The translations under genes were made by a program, and so were the position numbers. This document shows positions 44,901 through 49,365 of a DNA stretch of 64,000 nucleotides, piece by piece. Under the pieces are notes generated by a model. That model did no database searches. It had not been told where the DNA came from and saw only the letters and a program-made list of their open reading frames with translations. Each line of letters opens with the position of its first letter. Position 1 is the first letter of the stretch. Origin of the DNA: Saxidomus purpurata (lineage: Eukaryota > Mollusca > Bivalvia > Venerida > Veneridae); NCBI GenBank assembly GCA_022818135.1, contig JAFMSR010000016.1, forward strand, positions 1,936,237 through 2,000,236. The letters run 5' to 3'.

Positions 44901-45616
44901 AGCTCGAAGCAATGACCCACCATCAATGGCAGTTAACAATAATTTCAATTTTAGCGACTCTAACCACTCGAACATGGAGGTCGGGTTGTCCGTTCCCAAA
45001 ATGCAACGCTGCTTAGTAACGTGAAAATTCGACGCCACCCGGCTTGTGCCTTGATAGGTGTGTAATGTTACGTAAAGTTAATATTTCAAATATTCTACGT
45101 CACGCGGGTCATTTTCTGTAGATTACGACACCGTGATTATTTAACCTATGAACAAAACATACCATCAGTTCAGCTCAAAATTGATGTTAACCACTGTGAT
45201 GAGACAGGTTTTAATAAAATGTTCTGTATTGCAATTGAAATGTAATTACAGTTGCTTATTTATCATTTTTATTTCTAATATTAAGGATTCAGACAGTCTT
45301 GTTACATTTTTTGTATTATTATATGTATGACTGTTTATTCATTTGCATCATAAAATGAAGATTCATTGTATTCGACGGGAAAAAGAAACAATTAATTTGT
45401 GTGACCTATTTATCAGACACTTATACTTCTATCTTCAGCACTTATGTCAACTTAGCTTATAATTCCGATGTCAAAGGAAAAAAGAGAAAACAACTCGGAC
45501 GAAACAACACTGACGACCAACAAGTGACTGAAGAGGGATCTCCTCATCAGTATTCGGATCTTTCTCAATTTACTAGGGACGATAAGGCCACATATGACAT
45601 ACTTCAGGCAAATTGA
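5764..45616 (+). CDS. Multi-Ig type I membrane receptor with ITAM-like tail (whole gene, introns included)
   Basis: Inferred gene model: exons 5764-5938, 16757-17095, 18455-18760, 20429-20737, 28041-28316, 31603-31896, 34541-34873, 38892-39186, 42829-43131, 43986-44165, 44516-44549, 45439-45616. Counting exon 8 without its 16-bp duplication they sum to 3006 nt in one frame ending in TGA. The product has a short N-terminal module, eight Ig-like domains, one transmembrane segment followed by YKRK, and a tail with YVNL, YSDL and YDIL. The architecture resembles nephrin/SYG-type or immune-type Ig receptors; orthology cannot be assigned by eye. All Ig introns are phase 1, the classic symmetrical arrangement that lets domains be shuffled or skipped. 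As written the window encodes a frameshift in exon 8. The signal peptide exon and promoter are not identified. The ligand is unknown; the tail suggests tyrosine-phosphorylation signalling. Confidence 0.8.
5939..8014 (+). other. Intron 1, first part
   Basis: Intronic sequence between exon 1 and the large foldback element. It holds a tRNA-like SINE fragment near 6205-6275 and, at about 7315-7430, a GGTCAAG/CAAGGT-rich fragment resembling the repeats found elsewhere in the introns. The hydrophobic reading frame at 6934-7191 is AT-driven and lacks a matching splice context. Nothing else was recognised. Confidence 0.5.
6205..6275 (+). repeat. tRNA-like (SINE) fragment
   Basis: Contains a good RNA polymerase III B-box-like segment, GGTTCGGACCC, inside a foldable T-arm (GCAGG/CCTGT). 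The A-box region and the acceptor pairing are poor, so this is likelier a SINE head or decayed tRNA pseudogene than a working tRNA. Confidence 0.35.
8015..9413. mobile_element. 1.4-kb foldback element with ~440-bp inverted arms
   Basis: The left arm (about 8015-8461) and right arm (about 8973-9413) are reverse complements with only scattered differences. They share, for example, TTTATTTTATGC at the outer ends, the block CAGTGAAAATATCATTTTTA, and TATAGATGGATAGAAAATGA (right-arm sense) near the inner ends. The 0.5-kb loop has no recognisable transposase. Open frames at 7945-8238 and 9132-9347 fall in mirrored parts of the arms and are not genes. This is a non-autonomous DNA-transposon or foldback-type element in intron 1; no clear target-site duplication could be fixed. 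Confidence 0.8.
9414..10827 (+). other. Intron 1, middle part
   Basis: No exon seen. Around 10430-10484 is a fragment of the 'AAGATGGCCACCAGAGCTAA' repeat that also forms the array at 30.9-31.4 kb, followed by a 14-base C tract at 10485-10498. The rest is unique-looking AT-rich sequence. Confidence 0.45.
10828..11250 (+). repeat. 21-bp minisatellite, about 20 copies
   Basis: A tandem array with unit close to AATAAAACGCGTACGTACGAG, varying at single positions, with occasional units lengthened by 1-6 bases. The unit contains the palindromes ACGCGT and CGTACG. Because 21 is a multiple of three, both strands stay open and give apparent heptapeptide-repeat proteins (for instance 10978-11304 on the minus strand), which are artefacts of the array. 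Inverted copies of the unit lie at 12955-13030. Confidence 0.9.
11770..12303 (+). repeat. Dispersed repeat, full-length copy
   Basis: Both ends of this stretch recur at 17365-17522: the 5' part (11787-11890, from ACGCGAATTTTAAACATTAG to AAAATATGCT) and the 3' part (12257-12300, containing TTAATTATCCTCCGGGCG and TACCTAAGATGGTAG). The middle 370 bp are missing from the other copy. It is probably a mobile element family with internally deleted derivatives. No coding potential seen. Confidence 0.65.
12395..12613 (-). mobile_element. tRNA-derived SINE
   Basis: Read on the minus strand, a tRNA-like head (about 12528-12612; A-box-like CTCCGTGATCGACTGTTAAA, B box GGGTTCAAGTCC) is followed by a body containing GAGAAAGTTGGCAGTTTCTT and CGATGGCTAGGTGAACTG. 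The body recurs at 55960-56095 and the head type at 61385-61470. The layout of head, conserved central domain and tail fits bivalve tRNA-type SINEs with a conserved core, as I know that class. It is not a functional tRNA gene. Confidence 0.7.
12955..13030 (-). repeat. Inverted copies of the 21-bp minisatellite
   Basis: About three degenerate units matching the reverse complement of the array at 10828-11250 (ACGTACACGTTTTATTTTCG, then CTCGTACGTACGCCTTTATT). They lie 1.7 kb from the main array and abut a SINE. Confidence 0.65.
13095..13290 (-). mobile_element. tRNA-derived SINE, copy 1
   Basis: On the minus strand the head (about 13148-13222) has a D-arm-like GCGAATTGGTAGAACG and B box GGGTTCAATCCC, and TGGCG...CGCCA ends that can pair. 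The flanks (AATTTAATTACTAAA on one side, CATAAAACAGGAA on the other) are shared with a second copy at 27805-27975, so the whole unit is a dispersed element, not a tRNA gene. An 81-codon minus-strand frame next to it (13295-13540) is described separately. Confidence 0.7.
13295..13540 (-). pseudogene. Unidentified minus-strand coding-like stretch
   Basis: An 81-codon open frame whose central part (HSDMRFSLLTNHTNVAERL, then SKYGALQYMVNNRVVEN) has a protein-like composition unlike the AT-driven frames around it. I do not recognise the family. It could be the C-terminal remnant of a transposon protein, since it lies against a SINE and inside intron 1 of an opposite-strand gene. No splice partner was found. 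It is listed because its residue composition stands out, not because a function can be given. Confidence 0.25.
13541..16370 (+). other. Intron 1, last part
   Basis: No exon found. At 14630-14860 there are loose repeats of a CAGTCTACACTGCA-like motif. Around 15060-15130 and 15780-15830 are TTCGCGAGG/CCTCGCCAAA-type fragments, probably old repeats; the 140-codon frame at 15573-15995 overlaps one and has no family resemblance. A short AGCTCACCTGAGCA fragment of the common intron repeat is at 16104-16117. Confidence 0.4.
16371..16681 (+). repeat. 188-bp tandem duplication just before exon 2
   Basis: Two diverged copies (about 16371-16494 and 16559-16681) share GTTAA-TTGTTTCTTAAA, GGTATTTAT and TTATGTATTTTGGA in the same order. 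They lie within 80 bp of the exon 2 acceptor and are intronic. Confidence 0.65.
16757..17095 (+). CDS. Ig receptor exon 2 (Ig domain)
   Basis: A 339-nt phase 1-1 exon between acceptor TGTCTTTCAG and donor GTGAGT. It begins V-SPPTPVIANTVSDGNRVVV and shows a complete C2-type Ig pattern: strand-B cysteine in SLTIQCTSTG, core tryptophan in PTLVWYKDS, and strand-F cysteine in DDRKSFICRS. The F-strand lacks the common DxGxYxC and instead has the DDRKSFIC form seen in nephrin/CD80-like C2 domains. The domain ends SVVLFLT. It is preceded by a 188-bp tandem duplication. Splice phase matches exon 1 exactly. Confidence 0.9.
17096..18454 (+). other. Intron 2, with repeat copy and CCGGGAG-rich fragments
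   Basis: At 17365-17522 is an internally deleted copy of the repeat at 11770-12303. Around 17250-17310 and 17690-17790 are CCGGGAGATT/ACCGGGAG fragments suggestive of another old repeat. No exon was seen; the frame at 17935-18225 has no protein-like features. Confidence 0.5.
17365..17522 (+). repeat. Dispersed repeat, internally deleted copy
   Basis: Matches 11787-11890 and then directly 12257-12300 of the longer copy; the join is at TATGCT/TAATTATCC. Differences are scattered, so the two copies diverged some time ago. Confidence 0.7.
18455..18760 (+). CDS. Ig receptor exon 3 (Ig domain, GC donor)
   Basis: A 306-nt phase 1-1 exon after acceptor TAACTTCAG. It encodes KPSQPTVTQVRDVYVGSTVE through TWSYQG (core tryptophan) and DNGRSLKCAVTH (strand-F cysteine). 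The strand-B cysteine is replaced by glycine (VEVRGTTTG), so the canonical disulphide cannot form. The only in-phase donor is GCAAGT at 18761-18766, where all sister exons have GTNNGT at the homologous place; the nearby GTAGAT at 18765 would leave phase 2 and break the join to exon 4. I therefore call a GC-AG intron. Translation without splicing stops at TAG two codons later. Confidence 0.85.
18761..20428 (+). other. Intron 3, old repeat fragments
   Basis: From about 19140 to 19970 there are GGTCAAGG/CCTAGGGTCAC-type fragments resembling the tandem intron repeats at 28.8-34.5 kb. TTTTGTGACAGTTTGGCACT at about 19941-19960 recurs at 33.37 kb and looks like one family's terminal block. No exon seen. 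Confidence 0.45.
20429..20737 (+). CDS. Ig receptor exon 4 (Ig domain)
   Basis: A 309-nt phase 1-1 exon between acceptor AGTTTCAG and donor GTAAGT. It opens PASTTSITGNKVV and has the full Ig set: TLTLTCTTGSSNPASDITWK (strand-B cysteine and core tryptophan) and DGDVITCSVSN (strand-F cysteine), closing with TDTATLNLN. The segment HLVLTPTRYMDGDVITC is matched closely by the fossil exon at 23526-23793 (LTLTPTCDNNGNTISC), so the two are probably duplicates. It joins in frame both to exon 3 through the GC donor and to exon 5. Confidence 0.92.
20738..23525 (+). other. Intron 4, first part
   Basis: Contains a 17-base G tract (20884-20900), a SINE at 22545-22725, and a GAGTACTACA-rich patch at about 23210-23370. 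An acidic open stretch around 21195-21290 (SLEDITSTEDIQELLKFF in the frame opening near 21195) has mildly protein-like composition but no recognised family or splice context. Confidence 0.4.
22545..22725 (-). mobile_element. tRNA-derived SINE with microsatellite tail
   Basis: On the minus strand a tRNA-like head (about 22645-22718; A box TTAGCGCAATGG, B box GGGTTCGATCC) is followed by AAGTAGTGGTCGTGTCTTTA and a (TCTG/TC)n tail (22545-22604 on the + strand, GAGACAGA repeats). The acceptor and anticodon stems pair poorly, so it is a SINE and not an active tRNA gene. Confidence 0.7.
23526..23793 (+). pseudogene. Fossil Ig exon
   Basis: The 3' half encodes RTLTLTPTCDNNGNTISC, EATNSLGTSARTEESLNLK and ends at an intact phase-1 donor, AAAT/GTAGGA, exactly as in exons 4 and 8. 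The 5' end has an acceptor TTTTTCACAG, but every frame across the 5' half hits stops, for example after AAKCH-type sequence near 23554 and again near 23592 and 23630, and the strand-B cysteine and core tryptophan cannot be placed. It lies between exon 4 and exon 5 and resembles exon 4. I infer a lost Ig domain; because exons are phase 1-1, its loss does not disturb the rest of the gene. Confidence 0.75.
24404..25085. mobile_element. TIR-bounded GCGAACTG-rich element
   Basis: About 680 bp with inverted ends: ATATCCGTAAAGTTTGTTTG (24405) matches the complement of the end at 25056-25083 at nearly every base. The interior is a loose array of GCGAACTG, GGCAACTAGTCTTCATT and CAGTTCGCAATTCG in both orientations. 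The matching position in the paralogous repeat at 54.4 kb is empty. Frames in this region (24824-25066, 24946-25323) are by-products of the repeats. Confidence 0.7.
25982..26746. mobile_element. hAT-like MITE
   Basis: A 765-bp element with terminal inverted repeats TAGGGATGGGAACGAATA and its complement TATTCGTTCCCATCCCTA, and subterminal ATTCGAATATTCG palindromes at both ends. No transposase frame. The equivalent position in the paralogous copy near 55.5 kb lacks it. The flanks (TTAAAAAG / TTAAAAAC) are compatible with an eroded 8-bp target duplication, which is why I say hAT-like; the family is inferred. Confidence 0.75.
26948..27033 (-). mobile_element. tRNA-like SINE head
   Basis: Minus strand: A box TAGCTCAGCGGTTAGCG and B box GGTTCAAATCC about 45 bases apart, close to tRNA-Lys-like layout, followed by a T-rich tail (TATTTTTTTTACTT). 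Anticodon-stem pairing is imperfect; more likely a SINE or pseudo-tRNA than an active gene. Confidence 0.55.
27805..27975 (-). mobile_element. tRNA-derived SINE, copy 2
   Basis: Same unit as 13095-13290, with the same flanking AATTTAATTACTAAAC and CATAAAACAGGAA. Minus-strand head has GCGCAGTGGTAGAACATCC and a decayed B box GGATTTAATCC. It lies about 65 bp upstream of exon 5. Confidence 0.7.
28041..28316 (+). CDS. Ig receptor exon 5 (Ig domain)
   Basis: A 276-nt phase 1-1 exon between acceptor TTATTTCAG and donor GTGAGT. It reads RPLIDPMYNITAVEGSNTLF and shows strand-B cysteine in LFPCKVSSKP, core tryptophan in STFRWYKQG, and the classic strand-F DAGTYRCTADNG. It ends TVLLTV. This is the shortest and most canonical (I-set/C2-like) Ig domain of the protein. 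An N-glycosylation sequon, NIT, lies near its start. Confidence 0.93.
28820..29440 (+). repeat. Intron tandem repeat (AGGTCA-rich), copy
   Basis: About three to four diverged units of roughly 150 bp, each with AATTGGTCAGAAT, a TCAATGATTT-like block, a CACCTGGGGT(C/T)AAAAAC-like block and a GGTCAAA-like block followed by TTAACA(C/T)T(C/A)TAGA. It starts after GTGAGCTATAAT. The same family recurs at 29944-30690, 33424-34485 and, inverted, 39885-40257. Confidence 0.75.
29944..30690 (+). repeat. Intron repeat of the AGCTCAC family, full-looking copy
   Basis: Begins with the hairpin TTAGCTCACTGGAGCACGAA/GTGCTCAAAGTGAGCTATTG, contains GTCCGTCGTCTGTC and AGGTCA-rich units (30.06-30.42 kb), and ends GAGCGCTATAGGTCCATCAT. 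I recognise this start and end pattern as a common bivalve intron repeat. Confidence 0.7.
30700..31555 (+). repeat. Intron tandem repeat, CTCAAATGGTTC type
   Basis: Three or more units of about 150-165 bp (30.94-31.44 kb) with CTCAAATGGTTC(T/C), AATGGCCACAAGAGCTAAAA and ACCAGTTTCAACCAAACTTC-like blocks, ending in ACGATATAGGGCCATCATGG. The open frame at 31103-31354 is a by-product. Confidence 0.7.
31603..31896 (+). CDS. Ig receptor exon 6 (Ig domain)
   Basis: A 294-nt phase 1-1 exon between acceptor TTTCTTTTCAG and donor GTATGT. Sequence begins PPVVNVVTTNTTIKEQSVSI; strand-B cysteine in SIICNASG, a longer C-strand with tryptophans in SYGNWIQKW, and strand-F HSGVYSCFASNG. It ends SATLLVK. Sequons NTT and NAS are present near the N-terminal edge and strand B. 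The EYMEG insertion before strand G is a little unusual for the family. Confidence 0.92.
31897..33423 (+). other. Intron 6, local duplications
   Basis: Two tandem-like copies of a 135-bp block (32352-32487 and 32638-32772; GGCATTCAGTCCTTATATTT, then AAATTCCCTCCCTTTG). From about 32885 to 33330 are units of about 160 bp with CAATTCCTAA(A/G) and GCCAAGACC, ending in TTTTGTGACAGTTTGCCACT at about 33371, a block also seen at 19.94 kb. No exon seen. Confidence 0.6.
33424..34485 (+). repeat. AGCTCAC-family repeat with 5-6 tandem AGGTCA-rich units
   Basis: Starts TTTTAGCTCACATGAGCATG and AACTATTGTGATCGCC, then five to six units of about 150-170 bp (AAAATTGGTCAGAATG, TTTCTAGGTCAAG, AAAACTAGGTCACATGG, CTTGTTAACA(C/T)TCTAGA). 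It ends AATATCGGGCCATATTGTCC, followed by an (ACT)n microsatellite (about 34484-34504), 36 bp before the exon 7 acceptor. Confidence 0.75.
34541..34873 (+). CDS. Ig receptor exon 7 (Ig-like domain without disulphide)
   Basis: A 333-nt phase 1-1 exon between acceptor TATTTTTCAG and donor GTAAGT. It begins YPIMIHLSEKISGKLKENVT and continues LLVDYYSNAERSDVKCYKNE to ATISILIDSKEKFGFYDIVV and STVRTIEIVPL. Position, phase and beta-rich pattern say Ig-like, but the strand-B cysteine is valine/leucine, the core tryptophan position holds cysteine (VKCYKN) and strand F is FGFYDIVVSN. With no cysteine pair it must fold without the canonical disulphide, or be an Ig-like/FN3-like relative. The open frame runs on at both sides into the introns by chance. 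Confidence 0.8.
35040..37000 (+). repeat. Tandem array of ~150-170-bp units in intron 7
   Basis: About nine diverged units sharing GTTAAAGTTTTGTATGCAAG, GTACTATCAT, TTTCAGTAACCACTTATGGG, AACTTCA and AGATAACTCCTG. An unrelated fragment, 35522-35745 (ATGCCCCCTTCAGAGAAGAG, GGGGTATATTGTTTTG), is nested in it; I know that block as another common bivalve repeat. No coding content. Confidence 0.75.
37470..38055 (+). repeat. Two-unit repeat ending in an AGGTGAGC block
   Basis: Two units of about 190 bp share GGGTCATGATTTGAACAA-like and CTCGGTAGCGATCTACT-like blocks, ACATG(C/T)CAAATATC and AAGATTTT, followed by ACGACGGACGCCGGACGGTG and CCAGGTGAGCCAAAG. The last parts are the opposite end of the AGCTCAC family. 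Confidence 0.65.
38056..38891 (+). other. Intron 7, end
   Basis: AT-rich unique-looking sequence with no exon, RNA gene or bounded repeat that I can support. Confidence 0.45.
38892..39186 (+). CDS. Ig receptor exon 8 (Ig domain, frameshifted by 16-bp duplication)
   Basis: Between acceptor AACATTTCAG and donor GTAAGT. The 5' part reads QTITFYVEGYSDQSS to VNFTCLVDD, the 3' part LVDDSKTSTISIQF to HAGVYTCTRTS and VNLSVK. The two parts are in different frames because ACATGTTTGGTTGATG is present twice in tandem (38975-38990, 38991-39006); at 295 nt this is the only Ig exon not divisible by three. Each half is in correct phase 1 with its own splice site, so the ancestral exon was 279 nt. Read as given, translation stops at TGA right after the first repeat. 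The core tryptophan is also replaced (SIQFKG). It may be a real allele, a young null mutation or an assembly artefact; skipping the exon would keep frame. Confidence 0.88.
39207..40310 (+). repeat. Dispersed repeat copy, interrupted by an AGCTCAC element
   Basis: 39207-39884 aligns with 51847-52560 in the same orientation (TTCGTTCAGTATT, ACAAACATCGTTTTAAT, TTTCATTTTTAAAATGGTTC, TTTCAAAGTACAAACCTGCA). After a 370-bp insertion the match resumes at about 40262-40308 (AGTGATATTTCGCCATACAA). It begins 20 bp after exon 8. Confidence 0.75.
39885..40257 (-). mobile_element. AGCTCAC-family element, bounded copy
   Basis: On the minus strand it runs from GGTGAGCTATTGTGATCGCC through GTCAAAAACTAGGTAACA to GAACGATATAGAGCCATCAT. 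The paralogous repeat at 52.56 kb lacks it, so this copy defines the ends of a mobile unit: two AGGTCA-type internal units between the GTGAGCTA start and the CCATCATGGT end. Confidence 0.7.
40311..41552 (+). other. Intron 8, unremarkable part
   Basis: No exon, RNA gene or bounded repeat recognised. AT-rich. Confidence 0.4.
41553..42176. mobile_element. Mariner-like non-autonomous element
   Basis: About 624 bp with inverted ends TACGAGGGGTGTT and AATGCCCCTCGTA, each bordered by TA, the usual target of Tc1/mariner elements; TACGAGGG is a common mariner-type terminus. A short ATG frame near 41771 starting MEQNVKKDT could be a transposase remnant but soon stops. No intact transposase. Confidence 0.65.
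42829..43131 (+). CDS. Ig receptor exon 9 (membrane-proximal Ig-like domain)
   Basis: A 303-nt exon; donor GTTAGT. The start at TTCATATTTAAG/GTTATCC is chosen because it is the only nearby acceptor leaving phase 1, and it gives YPRPLRQVRQNITSQ, parallel to the YPP/YRP starts of other Ig exons. The core has GFSWHKENG (tryptophan kept) and STTDYSQYRVTVIN, but both canonical cysteines are replaced (SFTALAF for strand B, QYRVT for strand F), so no disulphide. Sequons NIT and NLT are present. The acceptor choice is inferred; the better-looking TTTTCCAG at 42795-42802 is out of phase. Confidence 0.8.
43132..43985 (+). other. Intron 9
   Basis: AT-rich, no exon or recognised repeat. Confidence 0.45.
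43986..44165 (+). CDS. Ig receptor exon 10 (juxtamembrane and transmembrane)
   Basis: A 180-nt phase 1-1 exon between acceptor CATGTTTTAG and donor GTAAAA. It encodes a charged extracellular stalk made of two near-identical 13-residue repeats (KKDESDNSTLIII, KKEESNNSTLIVG), each with an NST sequon, then a hydrophobic span of about 23 residues (LTLGSVCIFLVLYATFVTIL at its core) and the basic stop-transfer YKRKAGNK. That topology puts the Ig domains outside and the C-terminus in the cytoplasm. The repeat units are encoded by near-identical 39-nt DNA repeats, so the stalk arose by a small tandem duplication. Confidence 0.92.
44516..44549 (+). CDS. Ig receptor exon 11 (34-nt microexon)
   Basis: A short exon between acceptor ATCTTCCAG and donor GTAATAG. 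It accepts phase 1 from exon 10 (G/GC, glycine) and ends in phase 2, giving GLESSNNSNGQ and a serine completed by the next exon at its 45439 acceptor. Its length is not a multiple of three, but the last exon has two acceptors 22 nt apart whose phases suit inclusion (45439) and skipping (45417). It is a candidate alternatively used microexon in the cytoplasmic juxtamembrane region. Confidence 0.65.
45417..45616 (+). CDS. Ig receptor exon 12 (cytoplasmic tail, stop)
   Basis: Terminal coding exon. Acceptor CTTCTATCTTCAG before 45439 has a good pyrimidine tract and fits phase 2 from exon 11; acceptor TTTATCAG before 45417 fits phase 1 directly from exon 10 and adds DTYTSIF. The common part reads STYVNLAYNSD, a basic patch KGKKRKQLGR, EEGSPHQYSDLSQF and KATYDILQAN-stop. 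YSDL and YDIL are ten residues apart, an ITAM-like arrangement (YxxL/I-x6-12-YxxL/I); S-T-YVNL fits the ITIM consensus S/I/V/LxYxxL and YVN is a Grb2-type site. The longer form adds a fourth motif, YTSI. Role in kinase recruitment is inferred from these motifs. Confidence 0.85.
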
Positions 45617-46545
45617 CAATACAAAAGATTGAATTTAGAATTGATGAATGGACAAAATGATTGCGTCCTCGCTTCTGAACCGTAGACAACTATTATTGAC
45701 ATGATGTTACCAACAAATCGGATATCTGACCAGTCTAAGGCAGTAAATTTGAATATAACCATTTACTTTATACTGTAATATGTTTCTGTTGTGCTTTGTA
45801 TTTGTCTTTAGTTTTGTGTGTATGTTATAATTACATTTTAACCTGGCGAATGCGTTGCACAATACTTAAAAAGTCTGCTGAAACGGAAAAACGTTTAAAA
45901 CTGATAAGCTCTTATTCAGAACGTCCTTTTCTATCAAGGAAAATAGAAAAAAAACCATCTCTATCCAGCTCTCAACAGACTTGTCGATTACAAGTTTCCA
46001 AATCAAAAAAGAGAAACATTATCTCGTTCTTGGCAAGTAATTGATAAGCACGGAACAAATTGGCCTCTATAAATCCGTTTGAAAACATCCCATATTAAAT
46101 TGTTAACACTCCTTCAAAACAAATTAATAGGCAATTATCTTATCATGTTTGTTTTAAATGACGTCTTAATAAATCAAATGTCTAAACATAATATATATGG
46201 TTGCAATTATTTTATATGGTGCATTGTTTAAACTTGGTCTTAATATATTAGGACCCAGGTTTGAGGAGTTCCTGCTCTATGGTGCAAAGGTATATAGTGT
46301 TCAGAAATGTAAATGTCTTAGCAAACATGCAGTTATAATAATTATGTTTTCTTAGACGGAAAATAAGATTCACATCAGATGTGTATGCAAATTGTTACAT
46401 TGTTCATTTCAGTCTTTATGTCCATTCAGTTTTAGACAATTTAGTTTCTTGGAAATGGTTCTGTTACATTAAGTATTGTAGTCCTTTTTTTAAATGTATA
46501 TACTTTTCACAAATTAAAGTTTTATTTGAGTATTGTAATAAATGA
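45617..46545 (+). other. Probable 3' UTR with polyadenylation signals
   Basis: After the TGA, AATAAA occurs at 46168-46173 and again at 46537-46542, the latter followed by a TG-rich stretch (CTTGTTTTGCC) as expected downstream of a cleavage site. An 82-codon frame at 45796-46044 (lysine/serine rich) is unrecognised; it could be an alternative 3' exon but has no clear splice evidence. Confidence 0.5.
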
Positions 46546-49365
46546 GAACACAGCTTGTTTTGCCTTAATAGTACTACGTAATGTATATTGTTTACTATTG
46601 TCCCAAAATTTCTTATCAGCAGGCTACTTATAGCATGACATTATAATAACAATATATGTCAGGGAGTACCAGATAACATCTTGAGATGGGTCCCCGCCTT
46701 ATAACATTACTAGATGTGATATAGAGCCTAAGCATTTTTAAAACCATATCTACTACTGTCTCAGACTAACGTTTGAAATGACTCCCGAAGAAGCAAGTTT
46801 CTAAGTTTTATGAGAAAGTTATTGTTGTTATAGATGATAGCCTTGCTAATAAGCCTTTGCTAAATTTTAGTAGCTTTCTTGGAAAACCTTGTAGGAATTA
46901 AAAGGTGCTGTATCTTATCTGCAATAACTTAAAATGCAAAATGTGCTTTACTTTACACCATATACATAACATTTACCAAGGGTCAAGTTTGAAATGTTGT
47001 AAAAACTGCAAACGTGTGTCTTGTCTGCAAGCTCGCGCACCTATCTTTTGGCTACTGGCATTTTACACAATTTGGCTAAGTAATCATAATCAATGCACAA
47101 GACTGTGTATTGCAGTCAGGTCAAACAAAACTCCCTAAATTTTCAAATTTTGTTAGGTACTAGTATGCATAAGATTCATACTGGGGTCTTGGCAAGTTCA
47201 CAAGGGAAGACATCTTACGGTCGGCTGGGACTGCAAACAATCTAAACGAAGAAGAATGTCAAATATGTTCATGCTGATAATAGTAATTCAGTTTGTACTG
47301 TACTAACGTTACAAACCGTTTTTGACGTTGTTTGTTATATCATTTGATAAGTACATAGTACATGTATGTACAAAGAACAAAATAAACTAAAAGATGATAA
47401 TTATAAAACAAATGCAGTGATATTATCAGCTAAAAGTTGAGCTTTTATTTTGTTAAGCATACTGTGTAACATAAATATGAAATAAAATGTTAGCTGAGAA
47501 AGCATTTACATGTGGGACGGGCTAGGGGCACTTGAGTTTCGGCTCCATGTAGTAAATGTACTTACATGTCACAATAGGCCAAACATCTAAGTCACACAGT
47601 GACTCATGTTGATTTTATGAGACTATGACTTAAAAGTCTCAAAGTATGGTTTCAAATTATTGTTAGGTTATTCTTCTTTGATAGCTGGACTCTATACTGA
47701 ATTTGTTTATTAAATCACTTAGAGTACTAAAGGATGCAAAGTTGAATTGTGTATATTTACACGGGGACAATTACGATTTTGTCACTATAGGAATTCACCA
47801 AACAAACATTAGTAAAGACATTGACCACGTATATGGGATGATAAGTTTGTAAATTTGAGTCCATCGTTTAAATTATTTTATTTTTATGTACATCGATATT
47901 CTACGCTTTAACCTTTAGTAGTGATGTCAAAAAGAACACGCATAAAGAAACATCGTCCACAATGCTTATGTGAGAAATATTATTTAAAACAATACTAGAT
48001 TCTGCAGGCACAAAAACTGAACAGGTTTCCAAGCATATATCCATTTTGGATACATGTAAATATGAAGCGAACTATAATTTTGCAAGTTAAAGTCTTATTT
48101 GCTACGAGACTACAAGGAAAATGCAGTTGATATGCAATTACAAATAAATATGTTTACATCATTCTCATAATGTGACATGAACAAATACTTTAAGAAACCA
48201 AGATATAACTGGTATATGTCCCTGTAAGTAATATATATTGATCCCGATAATGAACGTGTTATTATAGAAGTTATAATTTTGACGAACCAAGGAAGATAAA
48301 CCCTAAAAACTTTCTATTGTCAGGGACCACTGAAAAATATTATGATCGGATATTTAATGAAACTGATGCCAGTGACCTTGATCCTGCAGAAGTTCCAAAA
48401 TGGCTGTAAAATACGAATTCATATATTTCTCAAGTTAACTTGGAACGCGATTGTCATTTTTACAAGAGTATCCGGAGATTTAAAATATTGAGAAAACGTC
48501 ATGGATGCAATACAACCTTCAACTTCTTTTTTGATTTACAATGTTTCAACCGTCAGAAACTATGCCAAAGTTGATTCCAGCATTTGCAAACAAGTTTTTC
48601 AGTGGTATTTTAAACATTAGCAAAAGGTCTTCAGATTTCGCGATACCGGAAACATAAAAAGGATGAGCTTGTGGAAGAAAAATCGAGTGTTGGACACAAA
48701 TTACTGACATGTTTTATTAAGACCCTCATGATCATACCATAATTAAAAAGCATTTATTTTAGATTTTTTTCAGTGTTAAGTGTGTGGTGTTAAAAATTGC
48801 AGAGGCGAGTGACGTGCAAGAACAGTATAGGTTGTCCTCTTAGGTTACAATGCATCATACTGTCGCAAGAGAAACACATGGCGTAACAATCAATCCGAGG
48901 AACAAAAACCAATTGAAATACAATTGTATTTTGATGTGTTCAATATAAATTAAAGCTGCACTGAGCAAAATTTTAGATTTCAGAAATCTCGAATGTAGAG
49001 GAAAAACATGAGTACTAGCAGGTAATTGAAAATAGATTGACGCAATTTCAGACGTCACGTTGAAATAACGTATCCTGGATTAACGTAATACCTCATCTGT
49101 ATTTCTGCTGACGAAGTCACATTTTTTACATTTTAAGGTAATCGGATAAAATGAGATGTTACATGTAGTTTCACAAATTTAGTTTCAAGTCAGAAAAAGT
49201 GAGTATTGAGTACTGTTGTAAACAAGGGTTTCGAGTATGGAAAAACAAATAATTGGTAAATAAAATAAATACCGAGGTAGTAAGTTTCCGAGTAAGTTTC
49301 CGATTCGAGGTGGAAAAGTAGAAATGAAAGTAAAACAGCTGTATTTTGTGTAAGAAAACATATTA
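46546..49365. other. Intergenic, nothing recognised
   Basis: Mostly AT-rich sequence. No open frame here has family resemblance. No bounded repeat could be defined. Confidence 0.45.

Noticed and set aside
45796..46044. 82-codon lysine/serine-rich frame in the 3' UTR as a separate gene
   Set aside because: No start context, splice evidence or family resemblance; an alternative 3' exon cannot be excluded.
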